Positions 13,901 to 25,379 are shown, numbered from the stretch's first letter. The stretch is DNA of 64,000 nucleotides from Ianthella basta (GCA_964019415.1 OZ025885.1:4050120-4114119); one strand, 5' to 3'. The notes: generated by a model not told the origin, from the letters alone. Program-made: numbers and translations.

Positions 13901-14904
13901 TTGACTCCGTCTAGCCGGGGTAGGTAAATGACAAGAAAAAGGTACTTACCTCTGCATACAGGTTGACGAAAGTTGGAGGTTTGCCACTGTGCTGTAAGGC
14001 CTTCGTGGTGATGTTGTTGCCCCCTTACATCACGGTGACAATCTGGCATGTGGTTGGTCTAGCCACGTCTTTCTGTTACAGTTTATTTACCCCTGCCACG
14101 ATGCTTTCTCTGTATTATATGGATTTCTCACGTGTATTTTCTCTTTAGCTGTATAACTAATTATCTCACATTTGTACATGACATTCTCCAACTCCAAATG
14201 TGTTACTCATTATTGTGTAAAATGATACAAAATTTCATGACATATGTTTCGACCCGCACCATCTGTCAGAAAGAGTATGTTACATGTAGAAATGAGTAAG
14301 CCATTCTGTAGTAAGTTATATACCATCACACTCTGATACATACCCTCAGATATAATTATTAGCACTGCACTTATGTGTATACTTTCTAGGGCTACTGTAC
14401 ATCATACATATACACTAGTATTCAGAGAACAGCTTAAAAGTAGTAACTTCACAGCTCACTCAGTTGTTACTGTTGTATCTCATGCAAATACTTGGTTTGG
14501 TAACCTTTTCCTATATCTACCTGCACTGACACAGGTGAAGGGAGCACTATTGGACCTGGAAGAGTGGCCCTTGGTGTGGGGGCTATAGTTGGTGAGGACT
14601 GCACTACCCAATCCACACTGGCATGCTTAAGTAGCATCAATGTCTTGGTTCCCAGTTGGGTGTCTTCTGTTAGACTTCAATGTGTTCCCTTACCATTATA
14701 TAATGTGACTGCATGTACATCTAGATGTGCTATATACCTTCAGTGTAGCTACTCTTTACTTATAAGTATTGAAAAATGTGTTCTCATTCCTTCATGTGCA
14801 CAGGCATCATCATTGGCGTGATCTTGCTGTTTACCATCCTTCTGACCACCTTTGTCATCATCTTTGTGGTCATTGTGTGGAGGAGGAATAATCAGCCCCG
14901 TTAG
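4934..14904 (+). CDS. Gene B: 20-EGF type I membrane protein (first exon not found)
   Basis: Twenty 93-bp EGF exons, all phase 1-1: 4934-5026, 5312-5404, 5581-5673, 5839-5931, 6090-6182, 6593-6685, 7104-7196, 7377-7469, 7772-7864, 8042-8134, 8398-8490, 8668-8760, 9024-9116, 9295-9387, 9696-9788, 10659-10751, 11012-11104, 11372-11464, 11858-11950, 12939-13031. Next come a 57-bp juxtamembrane exon (14535-14591) and a transmembrane exon (14804-14904) with a tail ending WRRNNQPR. Two exon types mostly alternate: one begins CPLTCQNGG and carries CNCADGYSG, the other begins CSRVCQNGG and carries CSCVGGF. The product is a single-pass surface protein with a long rod of EGF repeats. No signal peptide exon is visible between 3957 and 4933, so this may be alternative downstream exons of gene A, or a copy that lost its 5' end. 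Confidence 0.75.
7830..9081 (+). repeat. 626-bp tandem duplication inside the EGF array
   Basis: Two consecutive 626-bp units (about 7830-8455 and 8456-9081) are almost identical through exons and introns; I saw only a couple of differences by eye. Each unit spans the end of one CSRVC-type exon, an intron, a CPLTC-type exon, an intron and the start of the next CSRVC-type exon. The breakpoints lie inside EGF exons, as expected for unequal crossing-over between repeats. Confidence 0.85.
9789..10658 (+). other. 870-bp intron of gene B with extra sequence
   Basis: Most introns in this array are 180-500 bp, and the matching intron in gene A (206-380) is 175 bp. The extra 600 bp or so (about 9830-10450) contains moderate open frames in two phases with no recognisable domain. 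It may be an inserted element, but I see no inverted repeats at its edges. Confidence 0.4.
13178..14080. mobile_element. Non-autonomous inverted-repeat element containing a 37-bp minisatellite
   Basis: The outer 75-80 bp at each end are imperfect inverted copies: 13178-13257 begins TGTAACAAGGAAGACGTGG and 14000-14080 ends in its complement. Both arms share the GTGGCTAGACCAACC core and the GGGGGCAACAACATCAC segment. No transposase is present. The element sits in the intron between the last EGF exon and the juxtamembrane exon of gene B; gene A has no counterpart at this place. A target site duplication is not clear. Confidence 0.7.
13268..13890. repeat. 37-bp minisatellite, about 17 copies
   Basis: The unit is GGTCCCACGAAGGGCGCAAC followed by AGTGGGCAAGGCTGTCT, repeated head to tail with point variants (GGGCGC/GAGCGC, GTGGGC/GTAGGC). 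It fills the interior of the inverted-repeat element. Because 37 is not a multiple of 3 and the unit lacks stops in several frames, it creates long spurious open frames on both strands. Confidence 0.9.
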
Positions 14905-15595
14905 GAGAAACACTGAATGGAAAAGGGAACATTTGGAATCTGCACTCCTTAGTGTATTATCATTACAGCTAATGACACTGATAGTCTTTTATCCCATCAT
15001 ACATCTCATGATCATGATAGGTCATTGTAGTTCCTCCTATTAACAGAGTCCATTTTACACAACTGCATACAACCTGTATATATACTGTAGTTACAATCAT
15101 TATAGATAACTAACAATTTGTATGCATAATTATATTTGAAATGCTCTTTAGCTTCATGCATATGTGGGGTTATTTTCACTTTCTTTCCATTCATTTTGAG
15201 CTGTCCTATAGAGAACACTGTACTCCTTAGGCTTGCAGTCACAAACACAGCTCAAGAGTCACCTTTCGCTGCATGAGCTATATGTTTGAAAGTCCTTGTA
15301 GTCTTCAATAATAGCCAGTAATACATGCACTCTTGCTCTTCATCAGACAGCATGGTAGTGCTGTCTATGTAGGGATGGCGGTGGTTGTTTGTATTCAATT
15401 AAGGATGCATCTACCTTATAAGCATTCACCGCATTCTGCTCTTCGTCTGTGACAGAGTTATAAGGATATTCCTTACAATTAGCAAAAATTAATGCAATCA
15501 TGCAATCATGCATCATCCAATGCAAATGGACCAGATGCATGTATGTATGTGTACATGAATATGTAATAATATACCATCTACTTGCACTGACACAG
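14905..15595. other. 3' flank of gene B
   Basis: Non-coding sequence after the gene B stop. Segments here (for example around 15040-15310) recur at about 16090-16330 and 16600-16770, showing that the terminal exons and their 3' flank were duplicated as one unit. No gene is seen. Confidence 0.55.
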
Positions 15596-15929
15596 ATGAA
15601 GAGAGCACTATTGGACCTGGAGGAGTGGCCCTTGGTGTGGGGGCTATAGTTGGTGAGGACTGCACTACCCAATCCACACCTGCATGTTTATGTGGCACCA
15701 ATATCTTGGTTCCTGCATGGTTGAATATCCTCTTTTGAACTCCAACATGTACCCCAACCAGTATAATGTGGCTGCATGTACATTTACATGTGTTGACATC
15801 AAACCTCTTTACTTGTAAGATTTAGTACTAAAAGTGTCTTCTCATTCCTTCGTGTGCACAGGCATCATCATTGCCGTGATCTTGCTGTTTACCATTCTTC
15901 TTTTGCCTTTGTCATCATCTTTGTGGTAA
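15596..15929 (+). pseudogene. Third copy of the juxtamembrane and transmembrane exons, frameshifted
   Basis: A 57-bp juxtamembrane exon (15596-15652) and a transmembrane exon (from 15862) match those of genes A and B, with splice sites kept. In the transmembrane exon one base is missing after ACCATTCTTCT relative to the gene B copy (8 nt where B has 9). The frame therefore leaves the hydrophobic segment and stops at 15927-15929. No EGF exon lies between the gene B stop and this copy. It could still be spliced from gene B as an alternative end with a truncated helix, but a dead duplicate is more likely. Confidence 0.65.
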
Positions 15930-16446
15930 TTGTGTGGAGGAGGAATAGTCAGCCCCATTAAGAGAAACACTGAAAGGAACAGGAAGTAGTTGGAACCTGC
16001 ACTCCCTAGTGTACTATACAGTACAGCTAATGACACTGATATATAGTCTTTTATCCCATCATACACACCATGATTATGATAAGTTAGTGCCTCTTAGATG
16101 GACGCCATATGTTCACTGCTGTGCAGCCCGTGAAGACTGTACAGTCATTACAGATAACTAACAATTTGTATATTTTATATATCTTTGGAATGCTCTTAAG
16201 GTTCGTGCATGTGGGCAAAATTTCACTGTTTTTAAATCCTCTCACTTTTAATTGTCCTAGGGAACAACCCTTAGGCCTGCTTGCAGTCACAAGCGGCTCA
16301 AGAACCACCTTTCAAGAGCATGTATACACAGGTAGAGAAGACAGCAAGACCTTACCATTGTTTTGTACTTAGCCTTGACAGCGCATGCAAGGCTTTTGGC
16401 TGCAGCATGGCAGCCAGCTCGTGAGCAGCACATATACAGAGAGGAA

Positions 16447-16560
16447 GGGTGGCCACTGCCATGTTGAACTAGTGTGCGGCTCAGTGGCTTTAAACTCTTT
16501 GGTAGAGTATAGGTTCCAGGATTCATTCCTGGCTGCGTGGCTAATCTATTTTCTTTCCTC
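16447..16560 (+). repeat. tRNA-like SINE fragment
   Basis: GCGGCTCAGTGGC resembles a polymerase III A box, and about 40 bp later GATTCATTCC resembles a degenerate B box. A T/C-rich tract follows. The flanking sequence is the duplicated gene B 3' flank, and this stretch interrupts it. Intact tRNA folding is not apparent. Confidence 0.35.
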
Positions 16561-17747
16561 TCACTTAGAGCTGTCGTAGAGAACACCACCTCAGGTATGC
16601 AGTTACAAGCAGCTCAAGAATCACCTATCACTAAGCTATAGCTATTTACCTTTCGAAAGTCCTTGTAGTCTTCGGTGTTAGCCAGAAATGTATAATTTAT
16701 TATTCCCACTCTCATTCATATATGATGCATCTAAAGTGTAGGCATTCACCACGTGCACATTCTGTTCTTCACCATTTGAGACAGTTGTACATGTTACGTA
16801 TTTTCTTTTGTTTAGCGAACTAATTAATGCAAATAGAATAATCCAACCAATGGAACTTATACATTCATGCACATGTACATATATGAATATGGGAGTATTT
16901 ATCAAGTGCAATTGGATTGCTATAATGGCAACTGCCAAGCTATATAGTGGGTGAACAGAGACCAATGAATGAGGCTAGTTCATTTCTGCAATATTATTAA
17001 ATTAAAGTGATTCATCTTGAGGATCATTATATACATAATAGCAGAAGCAATTGCAATCACAAGCTTTAGCTTAAGTGTATGGAGTTCAGGACATTTTGAC
17101 CACATGCCACAGGCCTTTGTAAGCTGCACGTACATTGACCTAGGGAACCATACATTAATTACAAGATAAATGTATATGTGGAAATATGCATATGTCATGC
17201 TATCTAGATTACTAATAGTAAGGCACAAAATGTGTGATGAGTATTGAAATTTTTAATACATAATGACCCAATAAATACATCTCAGTTGCTAGAATCGAAT
17301 GTGTGTGCTTTAGATTGCAACTAAATGGCAAAACAAATCAATACTTGACAATGAAACAACACCAACATAGTAATATGCACGCTATTGCTAGTTCATGCAG
17401 TGATTAGTGCAATGTATAATGCTTAGCCAGCGGTAAATACTTCATTGCCATCTAGTGGCATGCTAACTGCTCATCAGATTAATTGCAACCATAATTTCCC
17501 TGCCCTAACTCAATGCTGGCTCTACCATTGACACAACAAACCTTCAAAAACATTACGCCGCTGCATCTTCCCATCATCCTATGCTAGCTAATACAGCTAC
17601 TCCGTTGCACCCCTCTACGTCGGTTTGCAGCATAATTATATTATTAAGAAATAGGGCGACGGTTAAATAGACAAAGATACGGTGCGATACGGACTGTTTC
17701 GGCGAAGGGATTGTGCGATTTTAACTATGACGTAATACGCTACCTGC
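16561..17747. other. Intergenic region and presumed promoter of gene C
   Basis: The first part (to about 16900) is duplicated 3' flank of gene B. The rest is AT-rich with no coding signal. The last 100 bp before the gene C start are richer in CG dinucleotides, with a CRE-like TGACGTAA at about 17728. Promoter status is inferred from position only. Confidence 0.4.
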
Positions 17748-20700
17748 ATGATGAAGACGCCCATTTCCTTGTGTTTGAATGTCCTCCTCCTTCTCCCTCT
17801 CTGCTATGCTCAATGTCCTCTGGAAATATCTAATACAGAGCTGCTTTCCGCCCTTCAACTAACAGGTTTTATAAGGGAAGCAAATGAAACCATGTTCAGC
17901 CGACAAGACATCACCTACCTCTGCTTCGTTCGCTCAACCACTGATAACACACGGTTCGATCAAGTGCGAGTCTCCATGCTGTACACCTACGACTCAGCGA
18001 TGAACCAATCAGCGCAGGCCACCTTCTCAGTGTGTCTTAACACATTTCAGTTCACCGTGGCAGACGTAGATTTTGTGACCAATGACACCCACTACACCTC
18101 GAACATGACGAGAGAGGACTGCCAAGACTGTCAGGACAACAGCCCATTCGCTCGCCCCACCTTTTGCACACGTGAGTTTTAATTTCTTGTATAGCTTCCT
18201 GTTCTGTAGTAGTGGTAGATAGTAAGTATGCATATATATGTTGCTGGGCTGTGCAGATGTCTTAACCTTAGAATGAAGCCTAGCAAACAATGGAGTCAAG
18301 ATTTCTAGTCCAGTTTGACATTTGTACTCTGCACTAGCTCAATCATGTGAGTCAAATTTGGCACAGTAGCTGCATAGATGTGCGTAGATGTGCACGTGAT
18401 TAGATTGTCACTTGACGTACTACACAAATCAGAATGTGCAGTTCCAAATACCTTACTCATGTGAATTAGTGCAATGTTCACTTGCCTGTTGGGACAAAAA
18501 TTGTGGAATGACTGTACTAATTGACAGTTCTATGCATGCATCTCATTTTGTGAGTGCTTGTGTCAGGTGTTTACAGTCAGTGAATGTTTGCATTGTTTGG
18601 CTAATTGATTAGTAATTGCCGAGCGGGAAGCGAGACAACCTTCAACAGCTGCCAATGTTTTATGCTTATTGTGGTAACTAGTGGCTGTCAGATCTTCTAT
18701 CACTGACTAACATCATCGACTAACATCACCTATTACCATTCAACAAGCAAAATTTTCACACAGTAGGATACATTACTCTTTAGGAGTGGAACACTGTTTT
18801 GTGTGAGCTCATACATACGATGGTACGCTCCCAAATAATTTCAGTTGGTCTCTTTATGAAAGTGGGTGCTTTGTTGAGGAACACAGGGCCTACCTTACAC
18901 TGTATGTCCTGTCTGTAGTTGTCATAAGGTTTCATTAAACCTGTTCCCCAACCCCTGTAGTCCTCCTACCTGCAGCTGGTGTGTGGGCAGGCAAGTAGGA
19001 TCTGGCAGAAAATGTATGCTAATATTTTGCTTCAATCAAGGCATATAAGGACATTTATTGATAACGGTGGTGCAGCTATTGGATACATACCATAAATCTT
19101 CTTAAAATCCAAAAATCTAATTTTTGCAAGCTTTCCACAGTCTTGCCTTGAAACATTCTAAAATTTTGAAATCTTGGGCGACTCTGAAATTTGTGTAGAC
19201 TTCTTGTTTTGGCAAGGGTTACCAGGGTACTGCATAAATACACCTTTAAAAGATGTCTAACAATGCTAAACACACCTAACGACAGTGTTGTCTTCGGAGA
19301 TGTCCAATGAGGTAAGATTAGCTAGCTAGCTACAGGCTACAAGTAGCATAGGTGACCACTACAGCCTTCCTGTCCTGACCACTTTTTTCCTTGGCGACCC
19401 ATACAAAATCCTCTGCAGCACTGGGGCTCCACACCACCTTGTAGACTTGACTCGTGTGAATAACGCACAACACCATGATGAGGAAAGAGCCAGTAGCTGC
19501 CATGGACCTTTCCAGAAAATGGTGACAGAGAGTGCCTCTTATTTTGCAAGAGGCTTAAATTTTTGTAAGACAAATGCAAAAGAACATATTTCCTCCTAAA
19601 CTTCAGAAAGTCAGAATTGAAAAGTCTAAATGTTTCGAGATTTTTAAAAGATTCACAGTAGTCAACACATCAGCTGTACCAATGGTGTCAATAGTGCGGA
19701 CAAGCAGGTTGACATCAATGTCATAGTGGACACATCAGATGTATTGATGGTGTCAATGATGCAGACAAATGTTGATGTTATTGATGTCATGAATATTTGC
19801 CTGCCATGAGTCACTTCCACAGTGTTGTAAAGCTGTTCGGATTTCAGACACTTGGTATCCTGCGTACAGTATGTGTCTTGCCACTACCCCTTATGGGCTT
19901 TTTGAAGATTGCAGGCTTCACAGACTGCTCCTGTGACATCCAATAGACATTGTCTTTGTGCTTTTCTTACAACCGTCACTCTTGTCACTGGTTTGGCTAC
20001 CAAGATAAGCACTCACCTCAATAACTGCTGGTGTGAAGTCAGTTTATATATAGCTATAGCTGCAAGGTGACCGATTGAGGCAAGATTTGGCATTTCATGT
20101 ACTCCTGCTAGACCCCACTTTCTTGTCCGCACTCCAAGTGCAGCTAGAAAGTATATGGTAGCAGCAAGCTAGACTAGATTATAGCATGGCTTGGCAAATC
20201 AATACCCAGTGTTTATCAAAGTTAGCCATTGACTTTGGGCAACTGCATATTTGGCAACATAATTGCACAATATCATATCCATAGGACCCACCTTGCCAGC
20301 AGGACCCGCCTTGCCAGTAGGAGCCATTGTTGGTGAGCTGTGCATGTGATGTGTATATGTAGACCTTTTACAGTCGGTTGTCCACATCTGTACCCGTATC
20401 CAGGAATCACTAACAAGATTTTATACAGATTTCTATGCATACTTATGGTATAATTCTAAATTTAGAGTTGATATGGTTCATGAGATTTATTCAGAGATTT
20501 TATTCAATAAACTGCATAAGTGTATGTATAATATCTTGATTGTGTCTTCAGTGCCTGGTGTGGACAACCAACTTAAAGCCTCTGTAATTCTTTCTGCATG
20601 TTTGACTGTATGTATCATGGTACATGTGAAGCAATATAAGAGGCTGGAGGGGTTCCCAAGGTGATGTTTCTTCATGTAATAACTGACTATGCAGTAGTGT

Positions 20701-21816
20701 ATCTGGATACATTATAGTGCAAGTTAACTTGATATCTAGCCTCGTTCCCAGGTCGTCGACGTTAATTAGTGCATGGGCAGAAAGGTCAGCCTGGGACTAC
20801 TGTTCCCATGCCCTACCTCCTATATTCTGGGGTCTCTGGAAAGCACAATTCATAAATCTAGGCAAAGGTAAGCAGGACAATCATCAAATGGCTAGCATGG
20901 AAACGCCGAGAACAGTTGGAAGTGGTCCAGTTTGGGAAGACAATGACTGACGTTAGTCAGCTTGCTACGATACTTCGATTTGCCTTACCTGCAATTTTCA
21001 TACACTATGCACAGAAAAGAAAGCAGTCATGCTGACATTGTCGGGAGCTAATATGGTTCCCGCTAAGGTTGTGTGCCGACAACTGCATGCATGTAAAGCT
21101 GTCTGACTCTCCATCACATTCCAGATAGCATAGCTTAATCTGCTATTGCACGCCGAACCATTCTGCCCTGGCCCTGCTATGAGGGCAAATGATGGTGTAT
21201 TATCCGGAGCGAGGAAGCTTTCAGAAGCCTCACTCTTCACAAAGTCATGGCCATGCCCTACGTCTTCTCTAACAGCCCATTTACACTACGCAGTGGAACG
21301 GTTCTGGAATGATACCGGAACGGTTCTTGCTGTAGTGTAAACGGGCTGTAAGGCTCCCTGCATTGCAGAAGCAAACAACCCGAGCTGTAGCCAGCACAAG
21401 CAGCTGATGCTGGATAATCTTTGCACAATCAGTCATGCGCAAACAGTGGTTCCCAGGTCATCTTTTCTGCCCTGCATTAATTAATACAGACAGCCTGGAA
21501 ATGAGCTACTTGACATCTGCGTAGCTAATATTTAGGTAATGTGTTCATTAACAAAATTTTATAAATACATTTTGGTGAACACCTAATGGATCATTAACTA
21601 CGTTTACTTCATTTCCTCCCATTGCCAGGAATTTCTGTGGGCAGTTTCATTGCAGCCGCACTTGCCATCATTGCAGTGGTTATTGCAATACTTGCTGTGT
21701 ACTTTCTTGTGAAGCAGAAGGCGAATAAAGTGGGTATCAGTGGGAAAGAAGAAGGTGATAAAATTATTATGGTCAAGGCTGAGAAGGAGGATGCAAAACC
21801 AGGGGTTCATGCATAG
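17748..21816 (+). CDS. Gene C: type I membrane protein, novel N-terminal domain, no EGF repeats
   Basis: Three exons join in frame to 219 residues: 17748-18171, 20285-20332 and 21629-21816, all junctions phase 1. Exon 1 encodes a signal peptide (hydrophobic LNVLLLLPLCYAQ, likely cleaved before the first Cys) and a domain of about 120 residues with six cysteines, several N-glycosylation sites and a DCQDC motif. Exon 2 gives a Pro/Gly/Ala-rich spacer (ending ALPVGAIVG) homologous to the juxtamembrane exon of genes A and B. Exon 3 gives a transmembrane helix and a charged tail ending AKPGVHA. Gene D is a close paralogue, with LCFVRSTTDNTRFDQVRVSM identical. C lacks the EGF exons of D, and I find none in its 2.1-kb first intron. 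The N-terminal domain is not one I recognise. Confidence 0.8.
18172..20284 (+). other. First intron of gene C
   Basis: About 18800-20100 matches the gene D intron at about 28040-28760, including a run of TGATGGTGTCAATGATGCAG-like repeats at 19670-19790. The piece at about 19966-20210 also recurs at 31247-31400. It holds no EGF exon, so the D-type EGF exons were either lost here or gained in D. Confidence 0.6.
20377..20660 (+). repeat. Dispersed repeat, copy 1 of 3
   Basis: This stretch (CAGTCGGTTGTCCACATCTG ... GTGTGGACAACCAACTTAAA) recurs in gene D at about 32260-32545 and, more diverged, in a DNAJC27 intron at about 50200-50460. It looks like an old non-coding transposon family. The C and D copies may be shared by gene duplication, but the third copy is independent. 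Confidence 0.5.
21268..21350. repeat. Short foldback element
   Basis: AGCCCATTTACACTAC and GTAGTGTAAACGGGCT form an inverted repeat around two copies of GGAACGGTTCT. It is about 80 bp long, lies in the second intron of gene C and resembles a minimal MITE. Confidence 0.5.
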
Positions 21817-22020
21817 ACAAGGAGGATAAAGTTGTGATGGACTTTAGTTAGCATAAATGCCATCCTTTTAGCTATATATGCACGCTACACAAAACCAAAC
21901 ACTGCTTTCCTGGTAAGTGTTATAAACTTACCTGTTCTTGAAGCATAGGTATCCTTGTTGTATTCAGTTTTATAGCTATATACCATGCATCAGTTGTGCA
22001 ATTGCCATGTACATTTTTAC

Positions 22021-22026
22021 ATTAAA
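22021..22026 (+). promoter_or_regulatory. Candidate polyadenylation signal of gene C
   Basis: ATTAAA lies about 205 bp after the gene C stop and is conserved in the matching place after gene D (34359-34364). Confidence 0.4.
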
Positions 22027-22869
22027 ACATTGCTTGCCTAGTCAAATGGCCACTTTACATACGTAACATTGTATAACTGTCTTTTGGCCTGTAAGCATGG
22101 CTTCCATGGAGTAATGGAGAAATATCAAAAGTAAAGGACTGATTGATTGATTAGTTGACTAGTCAGGAAACGGAAAGCAATGCTCTTCAAAGGATACGCC
22201 CTAAGGGCCTATGTCTGTCAATCTTATTAGTACAGTTGTAGTGGTGTTAATACAGTGCAAGTAACAATATACACCACTAATCTAAATAAATAATATTATA
22301 TAATTAATGTAATTCACAGAGGCTACAGAGGATGCTGCGGACAAATACTCAGTATGCATACAAACTATGAAGAATTTAATGGATATTAAATAGGACAGAT
22401 TTTTTAATTAGGCTTTTGGCCTTGTGCAAATTGCAGTCAAACAGCTAATATAAATTCCTATAGGATAATACGTAATGAATGGCGCATTTATACAGATACA
22501 TGGTGTAGTATTAGTTGAAATATAAATGTAAGCAGATTATCACAAAACTTGGTGGAAATGGCCAGGTGGTCCATCAGTCTATGTCATTAGCAATGTACAT
22601 TAATTTTTTTCTTGATTAATGCCAGAATGCCAGAGATACATGGCAAAAATGAAATAATGACACCCAATTAGCAGGAAGGTGTCACCTGTGGGATTGGATT
22701 GGATTGGAAATCTTATTTAAACTGGGAAGACCTTTAGCTTAAAGGCTACTTCTCAAGGCACCCAGACACAAAGAGAAAGAAAACAAGGACAAGGACAAGA
22801 CAATAGGCAATGAATAAAGGAAGCGACGAATCATAGCTGTTCAGGTTGTAATATATATAAATAATGCAT

Positions 22870-22950
22870 TAGCGAAGGCCTACACAGTCTAATGTGGTTG
22901 CTTAACAGTCCAAAGTTCCAGGTTCAAATCCTACTACAGTCACTTTTTAA
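22870..22950 (+). repeat. tRNA-like SINE fragment
   Basis: GGTTCAAATCC at 22921-22931 fits the polymerase III B-box consensus. A weak A-box-like stretch lies about 45 bp upstream, and a T-rich tail with TTTTT runs follows. A related sequence without a good B box occurs near 43720-43770. It does not fold as a complete tRNA. Confidence 0.4.
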
Positions 22951-23395
22951 CTTTTCTTTTTTCTTAGCTGTTTATTTGCCTACCAGTCTTCGGCATTGCC
23001 ACTTGCTTGTTGCAAAGACCCCAATTGTATACTGTATTCTTCATGTAGTGAGCTAATTTAAAATGACGTACTGTCCCACGTGACAGTACTACACCTGCAT
23101 GCATGTGCATATGCATGTGCATATGTGCATGTTTGTGTGGGGTATAAATAATATAAACAAGATCGCTATCCACACGACAATTCACTATGAGCCCTGCGAA
23201 ACAGCCATTGTCACGTGATGATATCATGACTGAAATGTCATAATTTGTTCGAGTGAAGCCCTTGAAATTGACTGCATAACCTTCTTCAAGCTGTGTGCAG
23301 AGTCTTGCTGAAACGTGTGACGCTTTTCTTTGCAATTGCTTCGCATAGGAAAGATGGATTCTGCATGCATGTTGGCACAGTCTACTTCATGCGTA

Positions 23396-23690
23396 TCAGG
23401 TGGATGGTCCTGCATGTTGTTCCTGAAAACTATGTCTGATCAGTAATGGCGATGTCCTGGGGAAGTTGAACTCACCTAGAAGGTCAGCTGTGATCTGCAT
23501 TCCCAATGGCAAGTTGTGCTTGTGGAAATTGAAGATGACTGCCAGGACATCATCATGTCTGGCAGTGTAGCACCGCAGGTCAAGAGCTTTCTGGCAGGAG
23601 TTGAGGACGTAGCCCAGAAATTGGTGCTTGTCCACTGCGACTGCCATGTTGCTGTAATCTCGGCCTTAGTAGTCCTGAGCAAAGTCAAGC
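23396..23690 (-). pseudogene. Degraded coding-like fragment, possibly retroelement-derived
   Basis: The minus strand has an 83-codon open frame containing CYTARHDDVLAVIFNF, with a second overlapping frame upstream that suggests a frameshift. The residue pattern resembles the region after reverse transcriptase in some non-LTR elements, but that is only an impression. It has no clear start, end or partner domain. Confidence 0.25.
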
Positions 23691-25064
23691 GGATTCATGC
23701 CGGACGAAGAGCCACCCTCCTCGTGGCCAGGAATCAAGAGAAGGGTCTTATTATTATGTAGACACAGTTGGCATTGCATTGGTGTCCTCTTCGCTCTCTA
23801 CGGTTATTAGTATAGCATCCACAGCTTTGTAGGGCAATGCTTTTTCATTTCTTCCTATTCAGCCATGGTGTCTTCCATTGGCTTTTGCCCCTTCATTTCT
23901 AAAATTAAGTGAGGGACAATCACACCAGCATCACACAGTCTGGAGGATGGCTCAAGGGGCTTCCTCTGCATGGACTGGTTCCAGCAGCTCTACGACAGGC
24001 AATTGTTTCAGCATGATGTGATCTGGCATGTTGTAGTTTGCTCGCACAATACTTGATGTAAATGCAACTGGTGCTTGTGTTCTTCTTTTTGCAACCGCTA
24101 CTTTTTCTCCTTTTATCTGTTAGGTATGATGACTGTTTGTTTTATTTATTATTGCCTCGTCATTGCATAGCATGCATCCTTTCACATTGTATAATTAATT
24201 AACAGGTGTCTTAACTGTACTGCACTCATTCATCTCCAGAACATGTTTGGCAGTTTTGAGTCCACCTGCATGTCACCTTGAATAGTTTTCCTCTACTGTT
24301 TGTTTCTGTATGCATGTTTTTGTCTAGGCTTCAGCACTGGTTTTCCATATAATAGTGATTGGTGACATTGAAAAAGAATGTGTTTGTGCATATGGGTTGC
24401 TAGCTCTGAATATGTACAGGACCGTGTATATATGGGAATTGTGATTCTTAAGAGCTATATCGAACCCATTAAAGGCAGACTTTCTGGCTGCTTTCCCACT
24501 GTGTTTACTGCTGCCCATGACCACACACAAAAGCATGCTTCAATTATAACTGTAGAGCATATTCTGTTGTAATTGTATATGATGGCTGAACTTGATTTCA
24601 GCATACAAACCTAAAGCATGTCACTATAATTTGCACTTCCCAAGAGCATGTTTTCTGCTTTATATTACTTACACAGGCCTCTGTTTTCTCATGGCCAACT
24701 GGATATTGCACTCAGTCGCGTAGGTGCACTACAGCATCTTAAAGTTAATGACAACAAACCAATGACCATGGCACACGTTATATAGCTACACTGACTATCC
24801 TGAAAATTTTATGACATTATTTACAGTCTATCTGTTTCCTCCTTTTCTTGACTTGCACTATATTATGGTCATATGATATTTGAATACTCCAATCATTGTC
24901 AGTCTGTGTGATGCACTGACGTTTTCACAGCACACAATGTCAGATAGGCCATTGATGACTATTGGGATCCCACAGCTGTTGCCAACGTGTTGGCCCCCAA
25001 ATAGCTATCGTCGATGTGCTGGCGTGGACATGCCAGCGCCGGGTAGCCTTAGTTGGTGCACCAT

Positions 25065-25101
25065 AGCAGGAAAGCCAGCCAAAAGCGGGCTTTCCTGCTA
25101 G
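25065..25101 (+). repeat. Candidate Helitron-like 3' end
   Basis: A 12-bp stem (AGCAGGAAAGCC / GGCTTTCCTGCT) ends at CTAG followed by T. Helitrons typically end with a hairpin, then CTRR, with insertion before T. A similar end lies at 53986-54012. No 5' end or Rep/Hel gene is seen. Confidence 0.35.
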
Positions 25102-25289
25102 TGTATATAAATAATGTATATCCTGCCTTCTGCCACAACAGAACTCTAGCCACTGCAATGACTACAGTGTGCTGTAAAACACTTGCAGCTATCTGTGTGC
25201 CCTCCACCCATGTCTCTCCTCTCATCCATGTCTTTTAGAGAGCATGTACATATGTTTGCATGTGTGTGTTTAGCTACAGTGTGTTCCTC

Positions 25290-25296
<7 letters not shown>

Positions 25297-25330
<34 letters not shown>

Positions 25331-25379
25331 CATGCGTGTGTGCGTGCGTGCGTGCGTGCGTGTGTGTGTGTGTGTGTGT
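25297..25379. repeat. GT microsatellite with GCGT variants
   Basis: A run of TG dinucleotides interrupted by a CGTG/CATG section in the middle. It yields spurious Cys/Val frames on one strand and Thr/His frames on the other. Confidence 0.95.

Noticed and set aside
22870-22950. True tRNA gene
   Set aside because: Good B box but no complete cloverleaf or intact A box; SINE fragment more likely.
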